Source of the DNA: Methylocystis suflitae
GTDB taxonomy: Bacteria; Pseudomonadota; Alphaproteobacteria; Rhizobiales; Beijerinckiaceae
Assembly: GCF_024448135.1 (NCBI RefSeq)
Contig: NZ_JAMRYX010000091.1
Coordinates: 19,920-83,919 of the forward strand
Length of the DNA stretch: 64,000 nucleotides
Direction of reading: 5' to 3'
The notes below the pieces were generated by a model. It searched no databases and was not told the DNA's origin. It saw only the letters and a list, made by a program, of their open reading frames with translations. A program made the translations under genes and the position numbers. Below, in pieces: positions 49,451-56,549 of the stretch. Every line of letters starts with the position of its first letter. Within the stretch, counting starts at the first letter, position 1.

Positions 49451-49806
49451 GCTCGAGCTGGAGTGCGAGCCGCGTCAGTTACGGCAGCGCTAGTTCGCGA
49501 CTGAAGCGTGCTCAAGGCTCGCTTCAGTCGCGCTCTCGCCTTCAATTTCGAGCTGGAGCCGAGACATGCGAGTGCGACGCTCGCGTCCAATTGAAAATTG
49601 CTGCCACAGTCTGCGAGCTGTGCATTTCGTTCCTTCATAGGAACATTTCTCAAGTTCCAGAGTTTTCCTTCGGCCGTGACAGGCCTGTACGCCGCCGCTG
49701 CGCGTCGGCATGGCTGCGTTGTTCGCAGCCAAAAATGCGAAAGCTGAGCAGGTTAGCCTCGGTTGGAATTTTCCGTCGCCACGTCTTTTGGTGAAAGGAT
49801 TGACCG
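49451..49806. other. intergenic leader of the hydrogenase operon
   Basis: About 356 bases between the porin and hhyS, probably holding the hydrogenase promoter. Three inverted repeats are visible: a 13-bp stem at 49496-49508/49520-49532 (GCGACTGAAGCG type), which may end porin transcription; a 6-bp stem at 49629-49644 (GTTCCT/AGGAAC); and a 7-bp stem at 49712-49730 (GGCTGCG/CGCAGCC) followed by AAAAA. No sigma-54 (TGGCAC-N5-TTGC) site was found by eye. Confidence 0.5.
49496..49532 (+). terminator. hairpin after the porin gene, possible terminator
   Basis: Perfect 13-bp stem CGCGACTGAAGCG with an 11-base loop, starting 46 bases after the porin stop. No T-run follows, so if it stops transcription it may need Rho. 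It separates the porin gene from the hydrogenase operon. Confidence 0.45.
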
Positions 49807-50892
49807 ATGGCTCCAGACCCCCATCCAGTTCCCAAAGGACAAGATCGGCCTCCATCCACAATCGAAGAGCTTGACGTGCTCTGGCTTACGGCGGGACTGA
49901 GTTGCGACGGCGACTCGGTCTCAATTACCGCCGCCAGCGAACCGAGCATAGAGGACGTTATCCTCGGAGCGATCCCCGGCCTACCGAAGGTGCGCTTGCA
50001 CAATGCAGTGCTCTCCTACGAAGTGGGCGACGACTTCATGAAGGCCTTCCATCAAGGCGCGCGGGGCGAACTCGAAAACTTCGTGCTTGTCGTCGAAGGC
50101 TCCATCCCGAACGAGAAGCTGAGCGGCGATGGGTATTGGGCGGCGGTTGGAACGGATGCGGCGACCGGACAGCCAATTAGAACCACCGAATGGATCGACC
50201 GATTAGCGCCAAAGGCGCTTGCCGTGATTGGCGCCGGAACATGCGCGACATTTGGCGGCATCCACGCGATGAAAGGCAATCCAACCGGTTGCATGGGCCT
50301 TCAGGACTATCTGGGCGCCGAGTGGAAATCGAAAGCCGGTCTCCCGATCGTCAATGTTCCAGGCTGTCCTGTCCAGCCCGACAATTTCATGGAGACATTT
50401 CTCTATCTGCTGCGCCAGCTCGCCGGTCTGGCGCCGATGATTCCCGTCGACAGACTCGGCCGCCCGCGCTGGCTGTTTGGTCCCACGGTTCATGAGGGAT
50501 GTGACCGCGGCGCTTATTACGAAGAAGCCGATTTCGCGCAAGAATACGGCTCGCGGAAATGCTTGGTGAAGATCGGCTGCTGGGGACCTGTCGTTCAGTG
50601 CAATGTGCCCAAGCGTGGTTGGATCGCGGGTCTTGGAGGGTGCCCCAATGTCGGCGGCATCTGTATCGGCTGCACCATGCCGGGCTTTCCCGACAAGTTC
50701 ATGCCGTTCATGGACGAACCGCCCGGCGCGCGCATTTCATCGGTGCTGGTCAAGCCCTACGGCGTGCTCATCCGCAATCTGCGCAAAATCACCAATCACA
50801 CGCTCAACAAGGAGCCGAAGTGGCGCAATAAGGAGCCGTCCTACACCACCGGGTACGATCCTGATCGGCCGAACAAAACTCATCCACTCTAA
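49807..50892 (+). CDS. hhyS: [NiFe] hydrogenase small subunit, group 1h (high-affinity, actinobacterial type)
   Basis: Iron-sulfur subunit of a H2-oxidising hydrogenase, 361 residues. It lacks both the Tat signal (no RRxFxK) and the C-terminal membrane anchor of group 1 membrane-bound enzymes, so it should stay in the cytoplasm. The proximal cluster region reads LSCDGDSVS (C33, D36) in place of the usual CTCCSES, the hallmark of group 1h/5 enzymes. Other ligands lie in GAGTCATFGG, NVPGCPVQPDNF, TVHEGCDRG and the C-terminal C..C..C region (IGCWGPVVQC, GGCPNVGGICIGCTMPG). AAAGGA precedes ATG 49807. It is the first gene of the run. Confidence 0.93.
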   Translation: MAPDPHPVPKGQDRPPSTIEELDVLWLTAGLSCDGDSVSITAASEPSIEDVILGAIPGLPKVRLHNAVLSYEVGDDFMKAFHQGARGELENFVLVVEGSIPNEKLSGDGYWAAVGTDAATGQPIRTTEWIDRLAPKALAVIGAGTCATFGGIHAMKGNPTGCMGLQDYLGAEWKSKAGLPIVNVPGCPVQPDNFMETFLYLLRQLAGLAPMIPVDRLGRPRWLFGPTVHEGCDRGAYYEEADFAQEYGSRKCLVKIGCWGPVVQCNVPKRGWIAGLGGCPNVGGICIGCTMPGFPDKFMPFMDEPPGARISSVLVKPYGVLIRNLRKITNHTLNKEPKWRNKEPSYTTGYDPDRPNKTHPL

Positions 50893-50909
50893 TGTAAGGG
50901 ACTGCGATC

Positions 50910-52730
50910 ATGGTCGACCTTGCAACGCGTCGCTCCGCGTCTCCGAGCCCCCATAAAGCGTCGCCCAATCTTGTCGAGATGAATTGGGATCCGATTACCC
51001 GGATTGTTGGCAGTCTCGGAATTTTTACAAAGATTGATTTCGAGAACCGGCGGGTTGCCGAATGTCACAGCACGTCGTCGATCTTTCGCGGCTACGCCAT
51101 TTTCATGAAGGGGAAAGATCCCCGTGATTCCCACTTCATCACCAGCCGCATCTGCGGAATCTGCGGCGACAATCACGCGACGTGCTCTGTCTATGCGCAG
51201 AATATGGCTTATGGAATTAAGCCGCCGCCGCTCGCCGATTGGATCATCAATCTCGGCGAAGCCGCGGAGTATATGTTCGACCACAACATCTTTCAGGACA
51301 ATCTGGTCGGGGTCGATTTCTGCGAACAGATGGTCAAGGAAACCAATCCAAGCGTCTGGATAAAGGCGCAACGGACGCCGGCGCGGAACGCGGGTGCTCA
51401 TGGATATCGCACGATCGCCGAGATCATGACCGCGCTCAATCCATTTTCAGGCGAATTCTATCGTGAGACATTGATTGTAAGCCGATACACGCGTGAGATG
51501 TTCAGCCTGATGGAGGGGCGCCATGTGCACCCCTCCACTCTTTATCCGGGCGGCGTCGGCACCGTGCCGTCGAACCAGCTCTTTACCGAATATCTGACAC
51601 GCCTCGTGCGCTACGCCGAATTTATGAAAAAATGCGTGCCGCTGCACGATGATTTGTTCGACTTCTTTTACGATGCGCTGCCCGGCTACGAGGAGGTCGG
51701 ACGTCGGCGAATTCTTCTAGGGTGCTGGGGCGCGTTCCAGGATCCAAACCACTGCGACTATAACTACAAGCACATGACAGACTGGGGACGGAAGATGTTC
51801 GTCACCCCGGGCGTTGTCGTCGACGGCAAGCTTGTCACGACCGACCTCGTCGACATTAATTTGCAGATTCGCATATTGCGCGGGCAGTCCTACTATGACG
51901 ACTGGGACAATTGTGAAACCTTCGTCAAGACGGATCCGCTGGGCAATCCGGTCGACCAAAAGCACCCATGGAATCAGACGACCATCCCGCGGCCGCAGAA
52001 GCGGGATTTCGACAAGAACTACTCCTGGGTGATGTGCCCGCGCTGGCTCGACAAGAACAGCGGAGATCATTTGCCGCTCGACACCGGCGGCGGCGCCTTT
52101 GCGCGCCTGGTCTCGACGGCGCTGGCAGGGCTTGTCGACATGAACGGCTATGTCAAAGCCACGGGCGACAGCGTGAAGATCAATCTCCCCAAGACGGCGC
52201 TCAAGCCTGCAGTGGAGTTTGAATGGAAGGTTCCAAAGTGGAGCAACGCCATCGAACGCGATCGGGCGCGCACCTATTTTCAAGCCTACTGCGCCGCCGC
52301 GGCATATTACTTCCTGGAGCAGGCCTTCGGAGAGATTCAGGCGGGCCGAACAAAGACCTTTACGCCATTCGAAGTTCCCGATGAGGCGATCGGCTGTGGC
52401 TTCCACGAGGCGGTGCGCGGCGTGCTGTCGCATCATCTCGTCATAAAAAACAAAAAGATCGCCAACTATCATCCCTATCCGCCGACGCCGTGGAACGCGA
52501 CGCCGCGAGACGATTTCGGAACGCCCGGGCCCTACGAGGACGCGGTTCAAAACACGCCAATCTTCGAAGAGAATGGTCCGGACAAGTTTAAGGGCATCGA
52601 CATCATGCGCGCGGTGCGCAGTTTCGATCCCTGTCTGCCATGCGGCGTGCATATGTATGTGGGCGGCGGCAAGACCGTTAAGACCACGCATTCGCCCATG
52701 TTCGGCGCATCGCGAAAGCAATCGCCATGA
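50910..52730 (+). CDS. hhyL: [NiFe] hydrogenase large subunit, group 1h
   Basis: Catalytic subunit carrying the NiFe(CN)2CO site, 606 residues. The L1 motif is RICGICGDNHATC (C82, C85, H89); the C-terminal motif is DPCLPCGVH (C575, C578, H581). A 25-residue tail follows (MYVGGGKTVKTTHSPMFGAS plus six), expected to be cut after H581 by the protease encoded downstream. The N-terminus NWDPITRIVGSLGIFTKIDF is typical. It lies 17 bases after hhyS and overlaps the next gene by four bases (ATGA). Confidence 0.94.
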   Translation: MVDLATRRSASPSPHKASPNLVEMNWDPITRIVGSLGIFTKIDFENRRVAECHSTSSIFRGYAIFMKGKDPRDSHFITSRICGICGDNHATCSVYAQNMAYGIKPPPLADWIINLGEAAEYMFDHNIFQDNLVGVDFCEQMVKETNPSVWIKAQRTPARNAGAHGYRTIAEIMTALNPFSGEFYRETLIVSRYTREMFSLMEGRHVHPSTLYPGGVGTVPSNQLFTEYLTRLVRYAEFMKKCVPLHDDLFDFFYDALPGYEEVGRRRILLGCWGAFQDPNHCDYNYKHMTDWGRKMFVTPGVVVDGKLVTTDLVDINLQIRILRGQSYYDDWDNCETFVKTDPLGNPVDQKHPWNQTTIPRPQKRDFDKNYSWVMCPRWLDKNSGDHLPLDTGGGAFARLVSTALAGLVDMNGYVKATGDSVKINLPKTALKPAVEFEWKVPKWSNAIERDRARTYFQAYCAAAAYYFLEQAFGEIQAGRTKTFTPFEVPDEAIGCGFHEAVRGVLSHHLVIKNKKIANYHPYPPTPWNATPRDDFGTPGPYEDAVQNTPIFEENGPDKFKGIDIMRAVRSFDPCLPCGVHMYVGGGKTVKTTHSPMFGASRKQSP

Positions 52731-53248
52731 GTGGAGAGGCGCGCGAGTCGGAAACGCTTGAGCAGTCGCTGGCGCGTCTGGAAAAGCTGATGGCGACGCT
52801 GGAGAGCATCGCCGACGCGACGGGGCGCGAAACGGCGCGTGAGTTGCTGGCGCTCGTAATTGACCTGCACGCCCGTTCGCTGGCGCGGCTCAGCGCTATC
52901 ATCGCAGCATCGGACGATGGCGTCGCCTTACTCGAGAAGATCGTCGAGGACCGTGACCTTCGGGCAATATTACTCCTCCACGGGCTACATCCGCAGAGCG
53001 TGGAGGATCGCCTACAGGGTGTCATCGCGCGCATGCAGCCGCAATGGAGCGCGCGAGGCCTCCATGTGAGCCTCATGAGCACGAGTAAGGCCTTTGCAAT
53101 GGTTCAGCTGCAAAGGAATGGCGTTGCTGAACCTACCGACCAGTTGCGGCTGGAAATCGAGAACGCGCTCACCGACGCGGCGCCCGACCTCGACGATATT
53201 TTGATCGAATTGGACATGACCACGCTCTACGCCGAAACCGCCGCCTAG
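52727..53248 (+). CDS. NifU-like hydrogenase-cluster protein without cysteines
   Basis: A 173-residue protein. The N-terminal half is helical (LEQSLARLEKLMATLESIAD); the C-terminal half resembles the NifU C-terminal fold (AILLLHGLHPQSVEDRLQGV, RLEIENALTDAAPDLDDILI). A protein of this type follows the large subunit in group 1h loci. True NifU domains bind iron-sulfur clusters through CxxC, but this sequence has no cysteine at all, so it cannot be a classic cluster scaffold. It may act as a chaperone or assembly factor. ATG overlaps the hhyL stop. Confidence 0.75.
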   Translation: MSGEARESETLEQSLARLEKLMATLESIADATGRETARELLALVIDLHARSLARLSAIIAASDDGVALLEKIVEDRDLRAILLLHGLHPQSVEDRLQGVIARMQPQWSARGLHVSLMSTSKAFAMVQLQRNGVAEPTDQLRLEIENALTDAAPDLDDILIELDMTTLYAETAA

Positions 53249-53268
53249 AAAGAGGGAGGCGCGACAGC

Positions 53269-53892
53269 ATGGAAAGAGTCGAATCGGGGAATTGGGCGTC
53301 TCGGCTGCGGCGCTTCGTGCGCGCGACGGAAGAAGAGCATTGCGAGTTCTGCTCGAAGACAATCGATTCTCGGCACGCGCATTTGGTCGAGCGCGCGACA
53401 CGCAAGTTCTTTTGCGCTTGTCCCCAATGTGCGTTCCTCTTGGGAGGGGGAGAGCGTTTTGCCGCCTTGCGGGCACGCGCCGATGCGCTGCACGACTTCG
53501 ATCTCAGCGACGACGAATGGGAGGGTTTGCGCATCCCAATTGATCTCGCCTTCGTGTTCCGCAGCACGCCGGCCCAGGGTCCTGTGGCGATCTATCCAGG
53601 TCCGGCCGGAGCGATCGAGTCTCCTTTTGCCGCCGATGGCTGGTCGCGGCTGATCGCGGCTAATCCGATGTTGGCCCACCTTGATCCGGACGTCGAGGCG
53701 TTGCTCGTCAATCGAATGAATGGCGCACGGGAATACTATCTCGTTTCGATTGATCGCTGCTACGCGCTCATCGGGCTGATCCGTAAGCATTGGCGCGGAT
53801 TGTCGGGCGGCGCAGAGGTCTGGGAGGCTGTCCGCGACTATCTTACCAATCTGCAAGACGACGTCGAGACGAAGGACGCCGTTCATGGTTGA
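53269..53892 (+). CDS. DUF5947 family protein, metal-ribbon type
   Basis: A 207-residue protein matching DUF5947, a family found with group 1h hydrogenases. Its N-terminal region holds a probable zinc or iron-sulfur ribbon: CEFC near residue 25 and CACPQC about 26 residues later. The core includes IPIDLAFVFRSTPAQGPVAI and the family end SIDRCYALIGLIRKHWRGLS. The role is not established; electron transfer or maturation is possible. GGAGG lies nine bases before ATG 53269, and its stop overlaps the DUF6084 start by eight bases. Confidence 0.85.
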   Translation: MERVESGNWASRLRRFVRATEEEHCEFCSKTIDSRHAHLVERATRKFFCACPQCAFLLGGGERFAALRARADALHDFDLSDDEWEGLRIPIDLAFVFRSTPAQGPVAIYPGPAGAIESPFAADGWSRLIAANPMLAHLDPDVEALLVNRMNGAREYYLVSIDRCYALIGLIRKHWRGLSGGAEVWEAVRDYLTNLQDDVETKDAVHG

Positions 53893-54532
53893 TCTCGACT
53901 TTCGCATCGAAGACGTCAAAGTCGAGAAATATTCGGCGGCGCCGCTGCTGCTGTTTGCATTGCATGTCGTAAACAAGACGCCTGATCTGCCCGTTCTCAA
54001 TGTGATGTTGAACTGCCAGATCCGCATCCAGCCTGCGCGGCGGCGCTATGAGGGCGATGAGCATGATCGGCTTTCCGATCTTTTCGGTCAGCCGTCGCGC
54101 TGGGGCGAGACCATGCGGAGTCTTCTTTGGACGCATGCGAGCGTTTCTATTCCCGCCGTCGACCATGAGCGCAAGGTCGATCTGCCGGCGCCATGCAGCT
54201 ATGACTTCAATATCGCAGCGACGAAATATTTTCATGGCCTGGAGCAGGGCGACGTTCCGCTCAATTTTCTGTTCAGCGGTTCGATTTTTTACCGCGACAG
54301 CGAAGGCAGATTGCAGATCGAGCAAGTTGATTGGAGCAAGGAGTGCGCGTATCGCCTGCCGTTAGGCGCATGGCGCGCGATGATGGAGCATTATTATCCG
54401 CAGAGCATGTGGCTCCGTTTGCATCGCGACGCTTTTGACGATTTGGACCGTTACCGGCGCCGGCAAGGACTTCCGACATTTGAACTTGCCTTGCAGGCGC
54501 TACTCGAAGCCAAAGCGGCGGAGGCGACATGA
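53885..54532 (+). CDS. DUF6084 family protein
   Basis: A 215-residue protein matching DUF6084, the usual neighbour of DUF5947 in these clusters. Landmarks: DLDFRIEDVKVEKYSAAPLL, LHVVNKTPDLPVLNVMLNCQ, FGQPSRWGETMRSLLWTHAS, and PLNFLFSGSIFYRDSEGRLQ. It looks like a soluble beta-rich domain with a helical end. There are only a few cysteines and no cofactor motif. Function unknown. It overlaps genes on both sides. Confidence 0.82.
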   Translation: MVDLDFRIEDVKVEKYSAAPLLLFALHVVNKTPDLPVLNVMLNCQIRIQPARRRYEGDEHDRLSDLFGQPSRWGETMRSLLWTHASVSIPAVDHERKVDLPAPCSYDFNIAATKYFHGLEQGDVPLNFLFSGSIFYRDSEGRLQIEQVDWSKECAYRLPLGAWRAMMEHYYPQSMWLRLHRDAFDDLDRYRRRQGLPTFELALQALLEAKAAEAT

Positions 54533-55890
54533 AACTCGACTCCGTCAGAGCGATCGCCAACGCCGTTCTTTACGAGGGCTACATCCTTTATCCCTATCGG
54601 CCGTCGTCAATAAAGAATCGTCAGCGCTGGACGATCGGGGGCGTCTTTCCGAAGGCGTTCGATCAACAAAGGGACGCCTCGCGCATGGAGACGCAAGTTC
54701 TCTTGCGGGGCGCAGAGCACGCGGCATTCAACGTCCATTTTCGATTCTTGCAGGTCATGACGCGCGAGGTCGGACAGCTGACGACGTCGGCGCAAGAGCT
54801 TCCGGAGGAAGGCGAACCGGCGCTGAAGCGCGTTCCGAGCCTCAGTGTCGACGGTCGGGAGTTGCTGGCCTGGGAGGAGGCGGTCGAACGGGAGATCGCC
54901 TTAGGGCCGCTGCGGCCGGCCGATGTCCAAGAGGTAGCCGCTGTCTTGCCGTTCCGCTTCGAAGGCGCGCGCGAAATTGAGCCGGTGCGACGCGCGCAGG
55001 ACGGCTGCATCGCCGCCGTTCTCATTCGTACGTCACATGAGATCCAGGGCGTGGTTGAGGCGAGGGCGGAAAGGCTGGCGCCCGATTTGTGGAAGCTGAC
55101 GATAGGAATCGACAACGTCACGCCGCTTGCGGGCGCGGATCGTGAGGAACGCGCAGCGGCGCAACTTCGCGCCTTTGCCTCAACGCATGCAATCCTCACC
55201 GTTCAAGATGGCGCGTTCGTCTCGTTGCTCGATCCTCCGGACGATCTGCGGGAGGCTGCGGCGCAGTGCCGAAATGTCGGCGCTTTCCCGGTGCTGGTCG
55301 GGGGACAGGACAATAGCGCCATGCTCGCTTCGCCGATCATCCTCTATGATCATCCGGCGATCGCGCCGGAAAGTCCCGGCGACCTCTTCGACGGCACTGA
55401 GATCGACGAAATCTTGACGCTTCGCATCCTCGCGATGACCGACGCCGAGAAACGCGAGATGGCGTCCGTCGACGCCCGTGCGCGCGCGCTTCTGGAGCGC
55501 ACACATGCTCTGACCGCTGAGGACATGGCGCGGCTTCATGGCGTCATGCGCGATCACCCCTCTCAGGCCAGCCAAATTGAACCGCCGCCGATGGGTAGGG
55601 ACCATGAGAAGCTTCGCCTCGTCTCGCTGCTCGATAGCGGACGCAGCCTATGTGTCGGCGCTCGCGTGCGGCTACGTCCAAAATCGGGCGGCGACATCAT
55701 GGATATCGCGCTCACAGACAAGATCGCGGTCGTCGAGGCGATCGAGCGCGATTTCGAGGACCGGATCCATGTCGCGGTGACGTTGATCGATGATCCGGGC
55801 CGGGATCTCGGCGCAGCGGGCTTTCCCGGGCATCGTTTCTTTTTCAGTCAGGAGGAGATTGAGCCGATTGCTGCGGGGGATGGGCCATGA
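54529..55890 (+). CDS. conserved hydrogenase-cluster protein of unknown function
   Basis: A 453-residue soluble protein that occupies the position of the long hypothetical protein in group 1h loci. Landmarks: YEGYILYPYRPSSIKNRQRW, IGGVFPKAFDQQRDASRMET, LLRTHALTAEDMARLHGVMR-like helix (LTAEDMARLHGVMRDHP), and a C-terminal SH3-like region (VGARVRLRPKSGGDIMDIAL, KIAVVEAIERDFEDRIHVAV). No catalytic or metal-binding motif is obvious. It overlaps both neighbours by four bases, so its synthesis is tied to the hydrogenase. Function unknown. Confidence 0.75.
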   Translation: MKLDSVRAIANAVLYEGYILYPYRPSSIKNRQRWTIGGVFPKAFDQQRDASRMETQVLLRGAEHAAFNVHFRFLQVMTREVGQLTTSAQELPEEGEPALKRVPSLSVDGRELLAWEEAVEREIALGPLRPADVQEVAAVLPFRFEGAREIEPVRRAQDGCIAAVLIRTSHEIQGVVEARAERLAPDLWKLTIGIDNVTPLAGADREERAAAQLRAFASTHAILTVQDGAFVSLLDPPDDLREAAAQCRNVGAFPVLVGGQDNSAMLASPIILYDHPAIAPESPGDLFDGTEIDEILTLRILAMTDAEKREMASVDARARALLERTHALTAEDMARLHGVMRDHPSQASQIEPPPMGRDHEKLRLVSLLDSGRSLCVGARVRLRPKSGGDIMDIALTDKIAVVEAIERDFEDRIHVAVTLIDDPGRDLGAAGFPGHRFFFSQEEIEPIAAGDGP

Positions 55891-56378
55891 CGTCGATCCT
55901 CGTCGCTTGCGTCGGCAACATCTTTAATGGCGATGACGCCTTCGGCGTAGAGGTGGCGCGCCGGCTCTCAGGGGTCACGCTCCCGGACGGGGTAAGAGTG
56001 ATCGATTTCGGCATTCGCGGAATCGATCTCACTTATGCGCTGATGGATGGCTATGACGCCGTGATACTCGTTGACGCGGCGCAGAGGGGGCAAGCGCCGG
56101 GCGTCGTCTCAGTGGTCGAACCCGACCTCAACGAGGCGGGAGACTCGACCACACCCGAGGATCTGGCGCTTTCGCCGCATGAACTCGATCCGACGAAAGT
56201 TCTTCGTCTGGCGTCGGCGCTCGGCGGAAGTTGCCGGCGCGTGCTCCTGGTCGCGTGCGAACCGCTGACGCTTGGCGGCGAGGAAGGCGTCATGGGTTTG
56301 AGCGAGCCTGTCACGGCGGCGGTGGCCGTCGCCGCCGAGACGGTAGAAGAGCTGATCGATGGAATGATGGCGGCGTAA
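55887..56378 (+). CDS. hydrogenase maturation protease
   Basis: Nickel-dependent endopeptidase (HyaD/HupD/HybD family, 163 residues) that removes the C-terminal tail of the large subunit after nickel insertion. Conserved residues seen are N11 and D16/D17 (CVGNIFNGDDAFGVEVARRL), D63 (AVILVDAAQ) and H98 (LSPHELDPTKVLRLA), the expected nickel ligands. It starts within the previous stop (ATGA). Confidence 0.92.
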   Translation: MTSILVACVGNIFNGDDAFGVEVARRLSGVTLPDGVRVIDFGIRGIDLTYALMDGYDAVILVDAAQRGQAPGVVSVVEPDLNEAGDSTTPEDLALSPHELDPTKVLRLASALGGSCRRVLLVACEPLTLGGEEGVMGLSEPVTAAVAVAAETVEELIDGMMAA

Positions 56379-56427
56379 CATGGCGCAATTTGCGCTAGCG
56401 CCGGATATCGGAAAAGGGAGAAACGTC

Positions 56428-56535
56428 ATGAGCGGATGGGAGATTGCAGGCATTGTCCTGGGGCTTATCGTCCTCGGACTGCTGATCATGAATGCGAAGG
56501 ACCTCTATCGCTATATCAAGATCAGCAACATGTGA
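56428..56535 (+). CDS. 35-residue membrane microprotein, DUF6893-like
   Basis: A tiny protein starting MSGWEIAGIVLGLIVLGLL, one hydrophobic helix, then a basic-aromatic end NAKDLYRYIKISNM. It closely resembles the DUF6893 small proteins of group 1h hydrogenase loci. GGGAG lies eight bases before ATG 56428. It lies between the protease and hypF and is too short for usual gene finders. It may anchor or recruit the soluble hydrogenase to the membrane (inference). Confidence 0.75.
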   Translation: MSGWEIAGIVLGLIVLGLLIMNAKDLYRYIKISNM

Positions 56536-56549
56536 GGCCGACGGCAATC

